Shown here in pieces: positions 44,702 through 56,226 of a stretch of 64,000 nucleotides of DNA. Location: contig CM057459.1 in assembly GCA_016271365.2 (NCBI GenBank), positions 819,451,001 to 819,515,000 on the forward strand, read 5' to 3'. Position numbers and translations under genes: made by a program. The first letter of the stretch is position 1. Each line of letters begins with the position of its first letter. Origin of the DNA: Neoceratodus forsteri. Its lineage: Eukaryota; Chordata; Ceratodontiformes; Ceratodontidae. A model generated the notes under the pieces. That model was not told the DNA's origin. It ran no database searches and saw only the letters and a list, made by a program, of their open reading frames with translations.

Positions 44702-47225
44702 TCAGATACTTGTGTTCTGGCATAACAGGTCTTGGATGCATGGTGGGGTGAGGCCCATGATGGATTTTTTAGCCATAAGGTAGGTAAGGTACTTTAAGCG
44801 GTTTGAGAGTTGTAACCACCCAGTTTCAGCATAGAGCTCGCAAGTGTGAGTACGTTGATGAGCACCAATGAGCAGCCGACAGGCCCTGTTAAGGGATGTT
44901 GTAATGCGTCTAAAAGCATTAGTAGAGGCAGATCCATAGACAATTAAGCCATAGTCAATGATTGAGATGATTGAGGATTGAATAGCAATCTTCAGTGCTG
45001 GTAGGGTAAGGAGCTGTCGGTTCCGGTACAGTATCCCAATCCGCTGATTAATAGTTTTTGCTGTACTATCAATATGAGTTGCAAAGGTTAGGCCTTGATC
45101 AAAGGTGATTCCAAGATATTTGAATGTAACAACCTGTTCAAGGGTGATTCCCAGGTATGTGTTGATAGTGAGTGGTACTTGCCTTTTCTTGTTTTGTGGG
45201 CTAGAGAAGAGCATAGATTTAGTTTTTTTGTGGTTTAGAACCAGCTTATGTTCAAGGAACCACGTCTCGACTCTGACAAATGCATGCTGAAGGCTAAGGC
45301 ATAAGGGGTTTGGATCTTTATGAGAGGAAAGAATCATGGCATTGTCGGCATAGAGGATAATTTGCTCCAGGCAGGATTTAGGAAGGGAATTTAGGAAAAG
45401 GCTGAAGAGGAGAGGGCCTGAGATGGACCCCTGTGGAACTCCTGAGAGAACAGGCTTTGGGTCTGAGAGAACTCCAGCTATTTTTACAACTTGAGAGCGC
45501 TGGGCGAGGTAACTTTTTATCCAGTTGTCAGGACCCTGGGAGAGCCCAAGAGACTGTAGTTGATTGATGAGTAGACCATGATGTACTGTATCAAACGCCT
45601 TAGTTAGATCAATGTACACAGCTCCAGTTAGGAGTCCTTTGTCCATAGCCTTGTGGATTGCTCCTGAGAACTCGAGTAGGGCTGTCGATGTGCTATACCC
45701 TTTCCTAAATCCATGTTGCTGGGCACAGAGGATGTTATATTTCTGCAGGTAGTCTGTAAGTTGATCCGCCACTATGTGTTCAAGAGCCTTTGAGAGGGGA
45801 GGTAGTATTGAAATAGGTCTATAGTTACCAGGCAGTGACTTGTCACCACTTTTGTGCACAGGAGTGACAATTGCAGCCTTCCATTTACTAGGGAATTGGC
45901 TGGAGCAGAGGGAGAGATTGAATATTTTGGTGAGGGGGTGCAGTACTTCCTCCAGAGTGAGGGACAGTAGTTTAAGGTCAATAGAGTCACTGCTTGCCCG
46001 GGACTTAGATATAGCCTTCTTTATGTATTTATAGACTGCATGTGCCTTAACTATTTTGAGATGGAAGGGTGGTATGGTTGGAGAGGCAATGGGAGATATA
46101 GAAATTGGAGGGTCAGCATCAGCGAAGAAGTCAGATGAGAGGACACCGGTAAGGTCTGTGAAGGCTTCATTAAGTGTGTTTGCAATGACCATGGGGTCAA
46201 GGGTGGTGGTGCCATCCACATTCATTATAGTAGGAGAGGACTTAGACTGCTTACCCGTGATATTTCTTAAATTGTCCCAGAAGGATTTACCTTCACCCCA
46301 GGAGTTGGAGAGGGCATTCTTGAAATAGGAGCTCTTCACCTGGCGAATTTCTTTAGTGCAGTGGTTTTGGGCCTGTTTGTACTTCTGAATGTCAATCAGA
46401 GAGCCAGTGGCTCTCGCAATAGCCTAGAGGTGGTCCCTACCTTTGAGTTGTGCCAGTAGCTTAGCCGTGAGCCAGGGATTTGAAAGCGCTTTAATTTTGC
46501 ACTTTTTTTCAGGTGCATAGGAGTCACAGGCAGCGTTGAATGTGGTAATAAAGTGATCAAGGGCTACGTCGACATCTTGAGCATTGTAAATAAGTGACCA
46601 GTCTTTCTGCCTAAGATTTTCCTTGAGATGAGTAAGGTTGCCATAAGGTAGTACTCTACTTGAGATGGTTTTTGGAGGTGGTTTTCTGAACTTATTTGAC
46701 CAGGTACATTTTATAGGAGAGTGGTCACTAAGAGAGTCTGGGAGAACATCTACATTGTTTATACGGGCAGGGTGGTTGGTAAGGATCCAGTCTATGAGGG
46801 TGCTATTCCCTGTTTTGTAGTTTTTCCTAGTAGGTGAGTTGACCAGCTGTGTTAAGTTTGCAGCAAGGATGGCATCCTTAATTGACCCTGTATCAGGTCC
46901 AAGCCAGTTGATATTAAAGTCACCAAGGAGAAGGAGCTCGGCATCAGGAGGTTGTGATCTTATGAATTCTAGTACAGTCTGGAGGCTGGACCCCAGATCT
47001 TTAGGTGGGATATAGATAGCAGTAACCGTGAGGACTTTATTGTGGGCACCAAGGAGTAACTTGATAGGAAGGAGTTGTACAGAGGTTTCAGAGGTGGTAT
47101 ACATAACAGGGAGGCATGTGAGATAGTCCTTTATGTAAATTGCACAACCACCACCCCTTTTTGAAGTCCTATCCAGTCTGAGTATCTTGTAGCCTTGTAG
47201 CGATATGGCATGGTCAGGAGTGTTA
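44702..47225 (-). pseudogene. LINE family B ORF2 (endonuclease and reverse transcriptase), one stop
   Basis: The minus strand is open from the 5' truncation at about 47,225 to 46,424 and again from 46,423 to 44,702 in the same frame. They are separated by one TAG, probably a mutated TGG (DHL-stop-AIARATG). Endonuclease: GGGCAIYIKDYL, LLLGDFNINWLG, STLIDWILTNHP and SDHSPIKCTW. RT: NYRPISILPPLSKALEHIV, QQHGFRKGYSTSTALLEF, AVYIDLTKAFDTVHHG, SGVPQGSISGPLLFSLFLN, and the catalytic box ILYADNAMI (YADD changed to YADN). The C-terminal YLGITFDQGLTFATHI and WLQLSNRLKYLTY end at 44,702. The region above about 47,237 belongs to the interrupted host segment. Confidence 0.85.
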
Positions 47226-47429
47226 GGTGTCATCCACATTAGCGAGGAGCTGGGTTGTTTACAGGATGGAATTGAAGACCTCCTACATAGGGTCACTGCT
47301 ATGGAAGAGATGATGGGAAGAATCCTGGCCAACCAACAGAAGCTGTTGGAAGGGATGGTGGAGCTGCGCTGTGGCAATGTGGGTGGTGGTGCTGGTACTT
47401 CTGGGGATGGGGCCAGTGATGTTCTTTAA

Positions 47430-50300
47430 AAATTCATGCCTTTCCTTTTTTTATATAACTTTTTCTGTCCGTTATGTGAGTCTGTGCTACACTGTCTTAC
47501 TTTTTTCCTATAAAAATATTAAAAATGTTGAAACAAAATTGAAAGTATATTTTTGTACTGTTCTATTTGTCTGTATTAATGTACTGTCTGTTTTGGTTAT
47601 ATCTCTCAACAAAGAAAACACACAAGAAATGTTCCTTCTGATCTATATTTTCTTTCACAATGCTTTGTCTCCAATTCCCATACATCACACCTTTTGTTTC
47701 TTATAGTTTCTCACTATCTTTACTACATTTTTTCTAAACTACCAGTATAAATATGTCTGGTCCCTACAGGTTAGTAGTACTGCAACTGCCACATGGTACA
47801 ACCCTATGTGTTACTGCCCCAACACTGTTCTGTATGCATGTTGTATTAGTTGTGAATTAATCACAATACACATTATTTCTGTTCTCCCATGATTTGTGTC
47901 AAGTATCCAAATCTCAGCACTTTAGTACACAGAACTGCCAAGCACAGTATATAAGTTTCTTACTTGTGGAAATTATCTCCCAAACCAGAAATCAGTAGTG
48001 CGGGCAATAAACTGCTGCTGCTGACACTGGCACAAGGTTGTTTAAGTCACCCAACCGGACAGTCTGTGTTTTGTCAACCAGTTTGGTACTGTACATACAA
48101 CTGACAAGCATAATATATCAATTTCTCACTTCAGGAAATTCTCTAATGGCTAAATAATATAAAGGAGCTCCTGAAAGAATTAGATTGCTGTGCTGTACCC
48201 CTCTGAAGGATCTGTATGAACCTGTCCATTGGCCCCATCCACATTTACAGCTCCATTTATGCCAAAATGATATATCAACTGGGAAGTCATTTCCAGGTCA
48301 TTCCAGTACTTTGCATGGAAAAAGATGTGGTCTGTTGTTCTCTTTATTTAATAGCTTTGTGACCTAACAGCAAGGGTAGGTATTTTATTTCATTTTTTTG
48401 GACTGGGGGGGTTGTAACCACTTTATTTCTTACCATTTTTTATTACTGTTTTTTTTCTATTTTGAGTTATTATGACGAGGGTGATGAGATTATGTTGCCA
48501 CATAGGTTCAACCCAGAACACCACCCCTTTAAGAAAAGTAAAATTAAAAAATAACTAAAACTGCTACAGAAAGACACTGACAAAATACTTTACTTAAACA
48601 CACCAAACAAAGCCACAGAAATAAAGATGAGAAATTACTCACTACAGATAAAAAATGATTAACAATAAAGATCAAGAAAACCACAACATAACACAAATCT
48701 CCTGCTTAGTCAAAAAAGCTGTGTATCTTTCTGTGCTGCCTTGCTTTACAATACACCTACCCTTGCCCACACCACTGCTTTGACTGACAAAGCAGAAACC
48801 ACTACTGTAAAGTAAATAATCAGCAAAAAATAAGCAAAAGGGTAAAAATCTAACAGCACAAGGCTTGCTAGAGCAATGTGTGAGCAATTTGGATTCAAAA
48901 AGGTTGGTTTTGAGATGTATTTTAAAAGTTGTTTTCTTTCTTCAGGCAATTACACACAGCCATTTTTCCTGTTCTACCTTCAGAAGACTGCACTGAAAAT
49001 ATCAACTTTGAATTTCAAAGAGTTATCATTTTATGGTAAAGCTGGACTTCACAAGGCAGAATATCTTTGTGAAATGAGGTGAATTTGTGAATTGATGCAT
49101 AAAGTGAAGTTTTCCAACTTTGTACATCACTACTTCTGAAGCCTTGTAAAGCAAGGTGTTGATGAGGGAGAATGGTCTGCAGTTTCCTAGGGCTGAGGTG
49201 TACCATTAATTATTCAGTGGGATGGTATTTGTAACTTTCCAGATATAATGCACTTGGAAGTAGAAATAGTGATGTTTAGAAGAGCAGTGATAGGTTCAAC
49301 AACAAAAGGGATGGAAAGGAATGTGAGGAACAGCCAGACACAACAACCAGGTAACCATCTCTTATGTGACAGTTAAGACTAACAGGGTCTTAGCTGGAGG
49401 ACATGGAACTTCTTAAAGGTAGGCTATGGCATAATGAGGGACCTGGTGGCCAGGATCTAAAGCAGCTGCATAACACTTGTAATAAAAAGCATGTGAAGGG
49501 TTATCACAGAAAGTGATTGTTGCAGCCAAGGAGGTATGAATCTGTGTAAACAATAATGAAAATTAAAACCATGAAGTGGAACTTCTGGCTCAATGGAGAA
49601 CTAAGAAACCGATCTTAAACAAAATGAAAAACTATGATTGCTGGAAAGTGACAGGTTGCCTCCAGGCCAGATAGGAGTACAGAGCAGAACTGAGTTGCTG
49701 CAAGAGTAGTACTAAGGGTGCTAAGAAATGTCTGGAGTTTGGGATAGTCATAGGAGCTGTAGGCAAGTTTGGTAATTTGGGAGGAGGAGGAGGAGAAGGC
49801 AGAGACATGACATGGATTTTATCAACCTGAGTTTACATGAGAATAAAGAGAGAAGTCAAGTTAACTCGGCCTGTATCCCCACGGCAGGTAACTCCTCTGG
49901 ATCTTGGCCACCTGTATGAGTCGCAGATTGGTGTCTGGGAAGATAAGGAAAACAGCAGACATTATTCTATAACCTTTTTATACCTTTTTAATGCTGACTA
50001 ATATTGATTTATTATTGCACATGATTGGGTAGTTAAGGCTATATAGTACCTGCCCTTACTTTATATTATCATTCAATTATTGGTTTGACTATTGAACCTT
50101 GGATTTGATTAGTGATGATCAGTGATGAGTGACTGAATTACCAGTGCTTTGACATTTCACGCCTAGCTGTGAGCAGTTGAGCTCAGCTGAAATCTACAAA
50201 TTCCACAGCTGCTTTAATTCTTTAATTTATAAGCACTCGTGAAGATTCTATCTGCCAAACTTTGATCTGGCTTTTTCTAATTTATTACCTTTTTAGGGAA
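47430..50300. other. No gene recognised
   Basis: AT-rich sequence with short open stretches only. A weak internal similarity is seen between about 47,930-47,990 and 48,060-48,140 (AGCA(C)AGTATATAAGTTTC-type versus AGCATAATATATCAATTTC), each near CTTACTTGTGGAAATT/CTCACTTCAGGAAATT. It could be part of an unidentified repeat. Confidence 0.4.
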
Positions 50301-50309
50301 TTGGGTTAT

Positions 50310-52379
50310 GAATTAAACATGCCCATGGAAACAAGAAGCAGGAAATCTCCTGCTCATGGGAACAAAATGAACAGGGATATGAATAAAAGAACTTCCAATA
50401 CAATAATATCCTCTGAAAGTGAATTTAAACTTAATAAAGGTAATAAAGGCAGGAAAATATCAAAAGTTAAAATGATCTCTCAGAAGAACAAGGTAAATTT
50501 AATAGGTAAAAATAAGATAGGTGATGTAGAGGAAGGGGCAGAACTGTCTACAACATGTCCCTTAAAACTGAGTAAAGAAGTGAATTCTGAGATTGAAAAA
50601 GAGAAAATTATGTTTCAACCCCTAATTAGTGATTTATGGAAACAAAAACAACATGATGGATAACAACTTATGAAACAAAAAAAGAAAACCCCATGTCTAG
50701 AAATTCTGGGCAAAAATAGCTTTTCAGACAAAGCCCAAATTTGATTGATCTGGTAAATAGCGAAGCAAGTTAAGCAGTCAAAAATATAAGGGAAATGATT
50801 ATGATAAATAGCAGGATTGAACAGAAAATTAGGAATTTTTACACACTGAAGCAGGATCTAGATGGATTCTATAACCCTGGTATAATTAACATCAACCGGG
50901 GGCCATTTCAGATTGTTATAGGGAGGAGAAGCTTAAAGTTACTAATAAGGATAGTAATAAGAACAACAGCATACAGCTGGGAGTGGAGAATGAAACACTG
51001 CATATGAGTCCAGAGGAAAAACGCATCCCAGATGTGGAAACATTGACCAGGGACTGCATTATTACATTACAAAATCCCTTGATAGCAAATGTAATGATTT
51101 ATGAACAATTAATTCTGTCAAAACAGGAATTACCATTCATCAAGGGATTTGTATTGAAAATAAAAAAAAGAATTGACTTTATTTTTGAGAGGTTAGAACA
51201 GAATGACTTGTTCTCAGTAAAACATCTGTCAGAACAAGGCAATGTAATTAGGACCAATCCAAGATAGACTGAAGTCATTTGTGATCTATTCTCGTATTCT
51301 GGGAAAATAAACACAAGTACAGATGATGTGTCATATTCCATCCTTAATGGAGATAAAGACACCGTAGAGGTGAAATCTGAGGTGGAATCTGAATTGATTT
51401 TGCTACCAGAAGGCCATGAAGACCCTGATAGCATAACAGAGGAAATGAAGGCAGGAAATCCTGAACTGTGGGAAAGGGGGATAGTTCAAGAAAAAAAGAG
51501 GAAAGCAAGACTTAAAGAGAAAAATCATGATTGGGAGTGTTCAGAAAACCTAAATACAGACAAGGGCCATGAAACTGTAGAATCTGATATAAATAGTAAA
51601 ATGAAGGAAGAAAAGGGAAAACAAAGCACATGAAGAAAAAAAAATAAATAAAAATAGGCCTAATAATAAGAAGTTCATTCAAAAGCTTGGGGTAAGGCTC
51701 TGAAAAAAAGAACAAAGTAAAGAACCAAACAATGACAAAAGAAAAAAATTAAAAGGAAGAGAAGCTAAAGAACAAAGTGTTAATATGGAAATAACTGGTC
51801 ATACCAAAACAGAAGATGTAGAAAACAAAAGAAGGATACAAGAGGTTGAAAATAGTATAAAGAAAGACACAGAGGCAGAGCTTCGACTGAGACATTTTCT
51901 GGGAAGGAATCTGGAAACAGAGTTTGTGTTACTGATATTTAAAATCTCAATAATGCCTAATGAAACAGAGTTAAAGCTTAACTCCTATTTGAAGAAACTT
52001 TTGGAGACCATCCTACAAGGGAATGGGAGGTATGGGGACATAATAAATGAGTGCAATTAGACCGCTACCTGATACAGAATTGGTATTTTTACTCTCTGAT
52101 CAGTATTATGCACTCAAAGCAATAGAAAATCAAAACAAGAAAGTGAAAAATCTAGGTTTTGAAATAGACAGTGTGGTAGCTATGAAGTCTATGTTTCCAA
52201 AGTACTTCTCAGAAAATAATAGTAAAGCAAGGATAAAGAAGGCATTCGCAATCTTAGTTTTTGGGATTGGTAATTTCTTGAATGAGACAAAATACAACCT
52301 ACATCCTAGGACTATAGATTTATTACAGAATCTGTTAAAGGATAATAAGTTGCATAAAATAATATTGAAAGCAAAGTGA
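50310..52379 (+). pseudogene. Lysine-rich ORF1 of LINE E, broken
   Basis: A series of open pieces with strong Lys/Glu/Asn bias. It begins MPMETRSRKSPAHGNKMNRD (50,319-50,663), continues through EKRIPDVETLTRDCIITLQN and LSKQELPFIKGFVLKI (50,983-51,267), then EGHEDPDSITEEMKAGNPEL (51,328-51,633) and NETELKLNSYLKKLLETIL (51,785-52,060). It ends with a folded-looking module LPDTELVFLLSDQYYALKAI and SMFPKYFSENN (52,047-52,379). It precedes an endonuclease ORF, as an ORF1 does. No named domain is recognised. Confidence 0.5.
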
Positions 52380-53204
52380 TGGGAAAATCAAGGGCAAATA
52401 ATTTGGGTAAGGAGTGAGCTTGATTATGAGCTCCTCCTTTCTAGATCAGAAAGGCTGGATGCGTCTGACATAAACTTAAAAGAAGAAACTGAGGTCTTAT
52501 GGGACAAAGGGAAAACAGAGATAATGATCAGTGGTTAAATTTAATTAAGATGGCAAAGAGATTTCAGATATTGCAGGACATAGATATTGATTGGCAGCCA
52601 GATGGAAATATCAGAAACAAATCTTACCCTTCCCTAAATCTAGATTTTAACATTCTATCATGGAATGCTGCTGGACTAGGAGAGAGGTTAGCCAATCCAA
52701 CAATTGTGGTTTATTTAAAGCAATTTAACATTATCTGCTTGCAAGAAACTTGGACCAAAAAGGAAATACACATTGACGGTTACAGAATGTTTAACAAAGG
52801 GGCAAGTAGCATAAGCAAGTTCGGTATATTATCAAGAGGCCTTGTATTCCTGGGCAAAATTCAGGGTCAACTGAGTATGATGAAATCTTAGTGGACTCCA
52901 ATTATATAATTGCAATTGTTGTTGCAATAAATATTAAGAGAACTCTCATTGTCAATGTCTATTTCCCTCCTATTTGATCTAAATATGACAAGAATAATAT
53001 TGAAAAGCTTATATATGTAATAGAAAGATGGAAACTGCATGAGCTGGAAGCCTGGAATTGTACTTTTGAGGGACTTTAATGCCAGGGTGGGACATAGCCT
53101 GGAGCCCACCAGGGAAATTTGGGAGGCTTCTGCAGCCCTTGGGTCTCACAAACTAAAAATGGAAAGGACAACAAAAGATAGGAAGGGAAGTGAGACATGG
53201 AAAA

Positions 53205-54948
53205 TTGTAATGACCCTAGGACCATCTCAAACAGTTTTAACAATATTTTCTCTGATCTGTTACACTATACCTTGGCTTTACAACCTAGTGGATCGCACTC
53301 CAATCTACCTACCACACTACCATCAGACAACCACACTACCCTACCGTATGATGCTCCTCAAGCGCCACCATTCTATTTCAAGGCTATATCAAGAGCGGAA
53401 GTTCTGAAATTACTGAGATCCATATCTGCCAATACCAGCTCTGGTGCTGATTCACTGGAACCTCGTCTTCTTAAGCTGGCTGCTCCACTTGTTGCCTCTC
53501 CGATTGCCAGAATCTAAACTTTATCTCTTATCCATAGCACTGTGCCGGGCCTATGGAAATCTGCAAGAGTAACGCCTGTCTTTAAAAAAAGTGACCCAAA
53601 GGACATGGCCAATTACAGACCTATAGCAATTCTCTCTGTCCTTAGCAAGATCCTAGAGAAAATAGTTGCATCACAGACCATCGACTACCTTACACGCTAC
53701 AATCTCGTCTCAGACACCCAGCATGGTTTCAGAAAAGGTTGTAACACCACCACGGCTCTTCTTCAGCTAACTACTGATATTCTGTTCAACATGGATTCTA
53801 GAAAACTCACAGGTGCCATCTTCATTAACCTCACTAAGGCTTTTGACCTTGTAGACCATCCCTTGCTTCTCTCCACTCTCCATAAATTCCATTTCTCTAC
53901 CCCAGTTTTGTACTGGTTCTGTAGCTACCTGTCAAACAGGTCACAAGCTGTCAAATTTCACTCCTCTCTGTCCAACATGTCTACTATCAACCTTGGGGTC
54001 CCCCAGGGTTCTATTCTTGAGCCCCTTCTCTTCTCAATTTTTATCAATAATGCAGCTGAGGTCCTGGAATCCTGCTCAGCTATTCTTTACGCTGATGACC
54101 TGATCATCTATACTAGTTCTTCTAGTATTGCCGGCATAAAAACGTCACTTACTTCAGACTTCAATAAGGTCTTAGACTGGCTACTAGACCATAAGCTTGT
54201 ACTAAATGAAAAGAAAATGAAAGCCATGCTCCTAGGTTCCGCACCAAAGATTAAGGCCTGTTCTAGTTTGCTGGAGGCTCTTCACACAGGAGGATTTCCA
54301 CTTGAAAATATTACTTCCTTCAAGTACCTTGGGATCCTGCTGGACCAGTCCCTGGATTTTAATCTTCACATTCGGTCCTCGTGCAAAGCTGTAAATTCAA
54401 AACTGAGAGTAGCTTACAAAACGAGCTACGTGCTTACACCCTTGGACAAATTAGCAATTGCCCGAGGTATTCTGCTCCCAACTGTTATTTATGGTGCCTC
54501 TATTCTTATCTCTGCCCATAAAACCTCCCTACTAAAATGGGATGTAACTTATAACAATATGTGCCGATTTGCCTCTTCATCGCCTCAACTCAAATATCAC
54601 TGCCTTCTTTATAAGGATCTGAACTGGCTCTCACCCTCTGCCAGTAGACAATACTACCTTGGATCACTAATGGACTCAATCATCCGGGAAAAAAACCCAT
54701 CCCAGCTGTTGGCGCTGCTGGTCCCTCAACCATCCTCCCATGGCCTGCGATCAGCTGACAAATCCTTGCTCTATGTTCCAAGATGTCAGACCACTAAAGG
54801 CACAGGGGCCTTCCAATTCTCTGCTCCCAGGCTATGGAATGCTCTTCCACTCAACCTCCGGCTGTCTCAGTCTCACTTTGGATTAAAAAGTGAATATCGT
54901 CGTTATCTATCCTTAGCTGATGCTTGTACATGCTTTGACCAAACCTGA
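53205..54948 (+). pseudogene. LINE family A reverse transcriptase, one stop
   Basis: One reading frame runs from the 5' truncation to the stop at 54,948, broken only by TAA at 53,515-53,517. Linker: TISNSFNNIFSDLL and ANTSSGADSLEPRLLKL. RT: VTPVFKKSD, NYRPIAILSVLSKILEKIVA, TQHGFRKGCNTTTALLQL, LTGAIFINLTKAFDLVDHPL (the A motif reads N-L-T-K-A-F-D), LGVPQGSILEPLLFSIFINN, ILYADDLIIY with YADD intact (about 54,085) and SFKYLGILLDQSLDFNLH. C-terminal: AFQFSAPRLWNALPLNLR. RT catalytic residues appear intact, but endonuclease and ORF1 are missing, so this copy cannot be autonomous. Confidence 0.87.
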
Positions 54949-55488
54949 AGCTCCTGAGACTTACCAGTAATGTCACCCCTACTCTAATCCAGCTCCAAGA
55001 CTGTCTCCTCTTCCCCTCCCCATATTTTTCCTTCTCTTTGTAAACAACTTCTTGACTACTAGCTCTCTTCCTTCTTGAACCTTGTTGCTGACCATCCACT
55101 GTTGTTTTGCCAGTTACCACCCTTGACCTTCCTTCTGTCAGTCTTTCTTGTTTTGTTTGAACATTCCTCACATTTCTCTCGATATAACCTTACTATCTTT
55201 TTAACCCTTTCACTCCACAGGTCAGGTCCGTGGTTTCTGCACTTATTATATATCTTACTGCCATTATCTGTATAATGCTTGCCATTATTTTTTGTTGTTT
55301 CTACCCATTGTATTTTTGTAGCCCTGCTGTACTGTTCCTCTATTTGTATTATTGTACCCATGTTGCTGTTGTTCAACTGTTCTCTTTTTGTTGTACTGTC
55401 CCGGGTTGTGCCTGAGAATAGTTATTTTATGGCTAGTGCACCTACCCAGTTAACAAAAACTAAATAAATAAAATAAAAAAAAAATAAC
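53205..55488 (+). mobile_element. LINE family A, 5'-truncated, best copy
   Basis: About 2.3 kb. It begins inside the endonuclease-RT linker and ends CACCTACCCAGTTAACAAAA, then CTAAATAAATAAAATAAA and a poly(A) run. A likely target duplication is TGGAAAA (53,198-53,204) versus TGGTAAAA (55,489-55,496). It interrupts the LINE E endonuclease. It is the reference for the antisense tails at 3,295, 31,992 and 55,801. Confidence 0.85.
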
Positions 55489-55800
55489 TGGTAAAAGAAA
55501 TAGAAGATAATAATATGCTTTAGTTACTGGATGCTCTATTGGAGATTGCTATGGGGAATTCACATATTTGGGGATAAGGAGTGCCTCCATAATTGACCAT
55601 TGCAGGATTACTTTGGATTTAGCAAAGTTTTTTGTGTATTTCTCTCTAGGCAAATGCTCTGCGAGTGAACATAGCCCATTAGAGATCAAATTTTATGTCA
55701 CGTAAGGCAAAAGTGCTCCTATCGAGCCAAATAAAGGCATTGTAAGGGTCAAAAAAGAGATCAATTGGGATCTATTGTAGAATTATAAATCAACAGAACT

Positions 55801-56015
55801 ATTATTTATTTATTTAGCTTTTGTTGACCAGGTAAGTACACTAGACAAAACATATGCCTATTTTCAGGTATGACCCGGGAGAGTACAGTAGGAGAAGCAT
55901 GACAGTCACAGTAAGATAATTTAGTATAACATGATGGCAAAGTCAGTCTAGAGTAAATACAGAGACACAAAGGCAATATTTTAAGCATTATATACAAGCA
56001 TCTAATCATACAGAT
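55801..56015 (-). mobile_element. 3'-end fragment of LINE family A, antisense
   Basis: TTATTTATTTATTTAGC, TTTTGTTGACCAGGTAAGTA and CCTATTTTCAGGTATGACCC on plus are the family A tail. ATCAACA occurs on both sides (55,789-55,795 and 56,016-56,022), with six extra bases before the tail on the left, so it is only a possible target duplication. It lies just after the last recognisable LINE E endonuclease sequence. Confidence 0.7.
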
Positions 56016-56226
56016 ATCAACATCACAGGACCCCCAGCGGTATCAAAGTCAGGACAAATGCAACACTAATGCTTTCTTCCAGTACATACATGGAATGAAA
56101 AAGGAATGGAGGGGATTCTGTCCCTGAAAACAGGGGAAGTGGAATGAAGCTACACTATAAGAGAGCCTGAGGTGACTCCTGAGATGCTGAATAAATATTT
56201 TATTTTGGTGTTTGTCCAAAGCCTAC

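Larger units (their letters stand above)
44127..47236 (-). mobile_element. LINE family B, 5'-truncated, minus strand
   Basis: About 3.1 kb, flanked by CATTAG (44,121-44,126 and 47,237-47,242). On the minus strand it starts inside the endonuclease domain and runs through RT to a 3' UTR with a conserved hairpin (44,158-44,188) and an AATAAACTAAACTAAAC end. It is among the best preserved elements of the window. Confidence 0.87.
43790..47429 (+). pseudogene. Unrecognised coding-like segment interrupted by a LINE
   Basis: The frame HHADQWETLQKEVVSSGGEG runs from about 43,905 to the LINE at 44,127 (ending DTSRI). It resumes in the same frame at 47,237 (ISEELGCLQDGIEDLL), continuing VTAMEEMMGRILANQQKLLE to a TAA at 47,427-47,429. 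Removing the LINE with one CATTAG copy restores continuous reading of about 135 codons. The end is predicted helical or coiled coil with a Gly-rich tail. It may be the C-terminus of a transposon accessory protein (compare Harbinger Myb-like proteins), but no domain is recognised. A TAG near 43,890 limits it upstream. Confidence 0.4.
52499..55790 (+). pseudogene. LINE E endonuclease domain, split by a LINE A insertion
   Basis: An AP-type endonuclease: FNILSWNAAGLGERL, FNIICLQETWTKKEIHIDGY (52,499-52,891), LIVNVYFPP (about 52,950), LRDFNARVGHSLEP (53,060-53,110) and TTKDRKGSET up to 53,197. After the inserted LINE it resumes at about 55,497 with KEIEDNNML, GEFTYL...SASIIDHCRITLDL and SEHSPLEIKF (to about 55,700). 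Active-site-type blocks (WN, QETW, DFN, the final EH for DH) are in order. Frames shift repeatedly. No reverse transcriptase follows in clear continuity. Confidence 0.68.

Noticed and set aside
49740..49870. GGA-rich segment as a possible exon or 5' UTR of LINE E
   Set aside because: No start or frame connects it to the Lys-rich ORF1, so the 5' limit of LINE E was left open.
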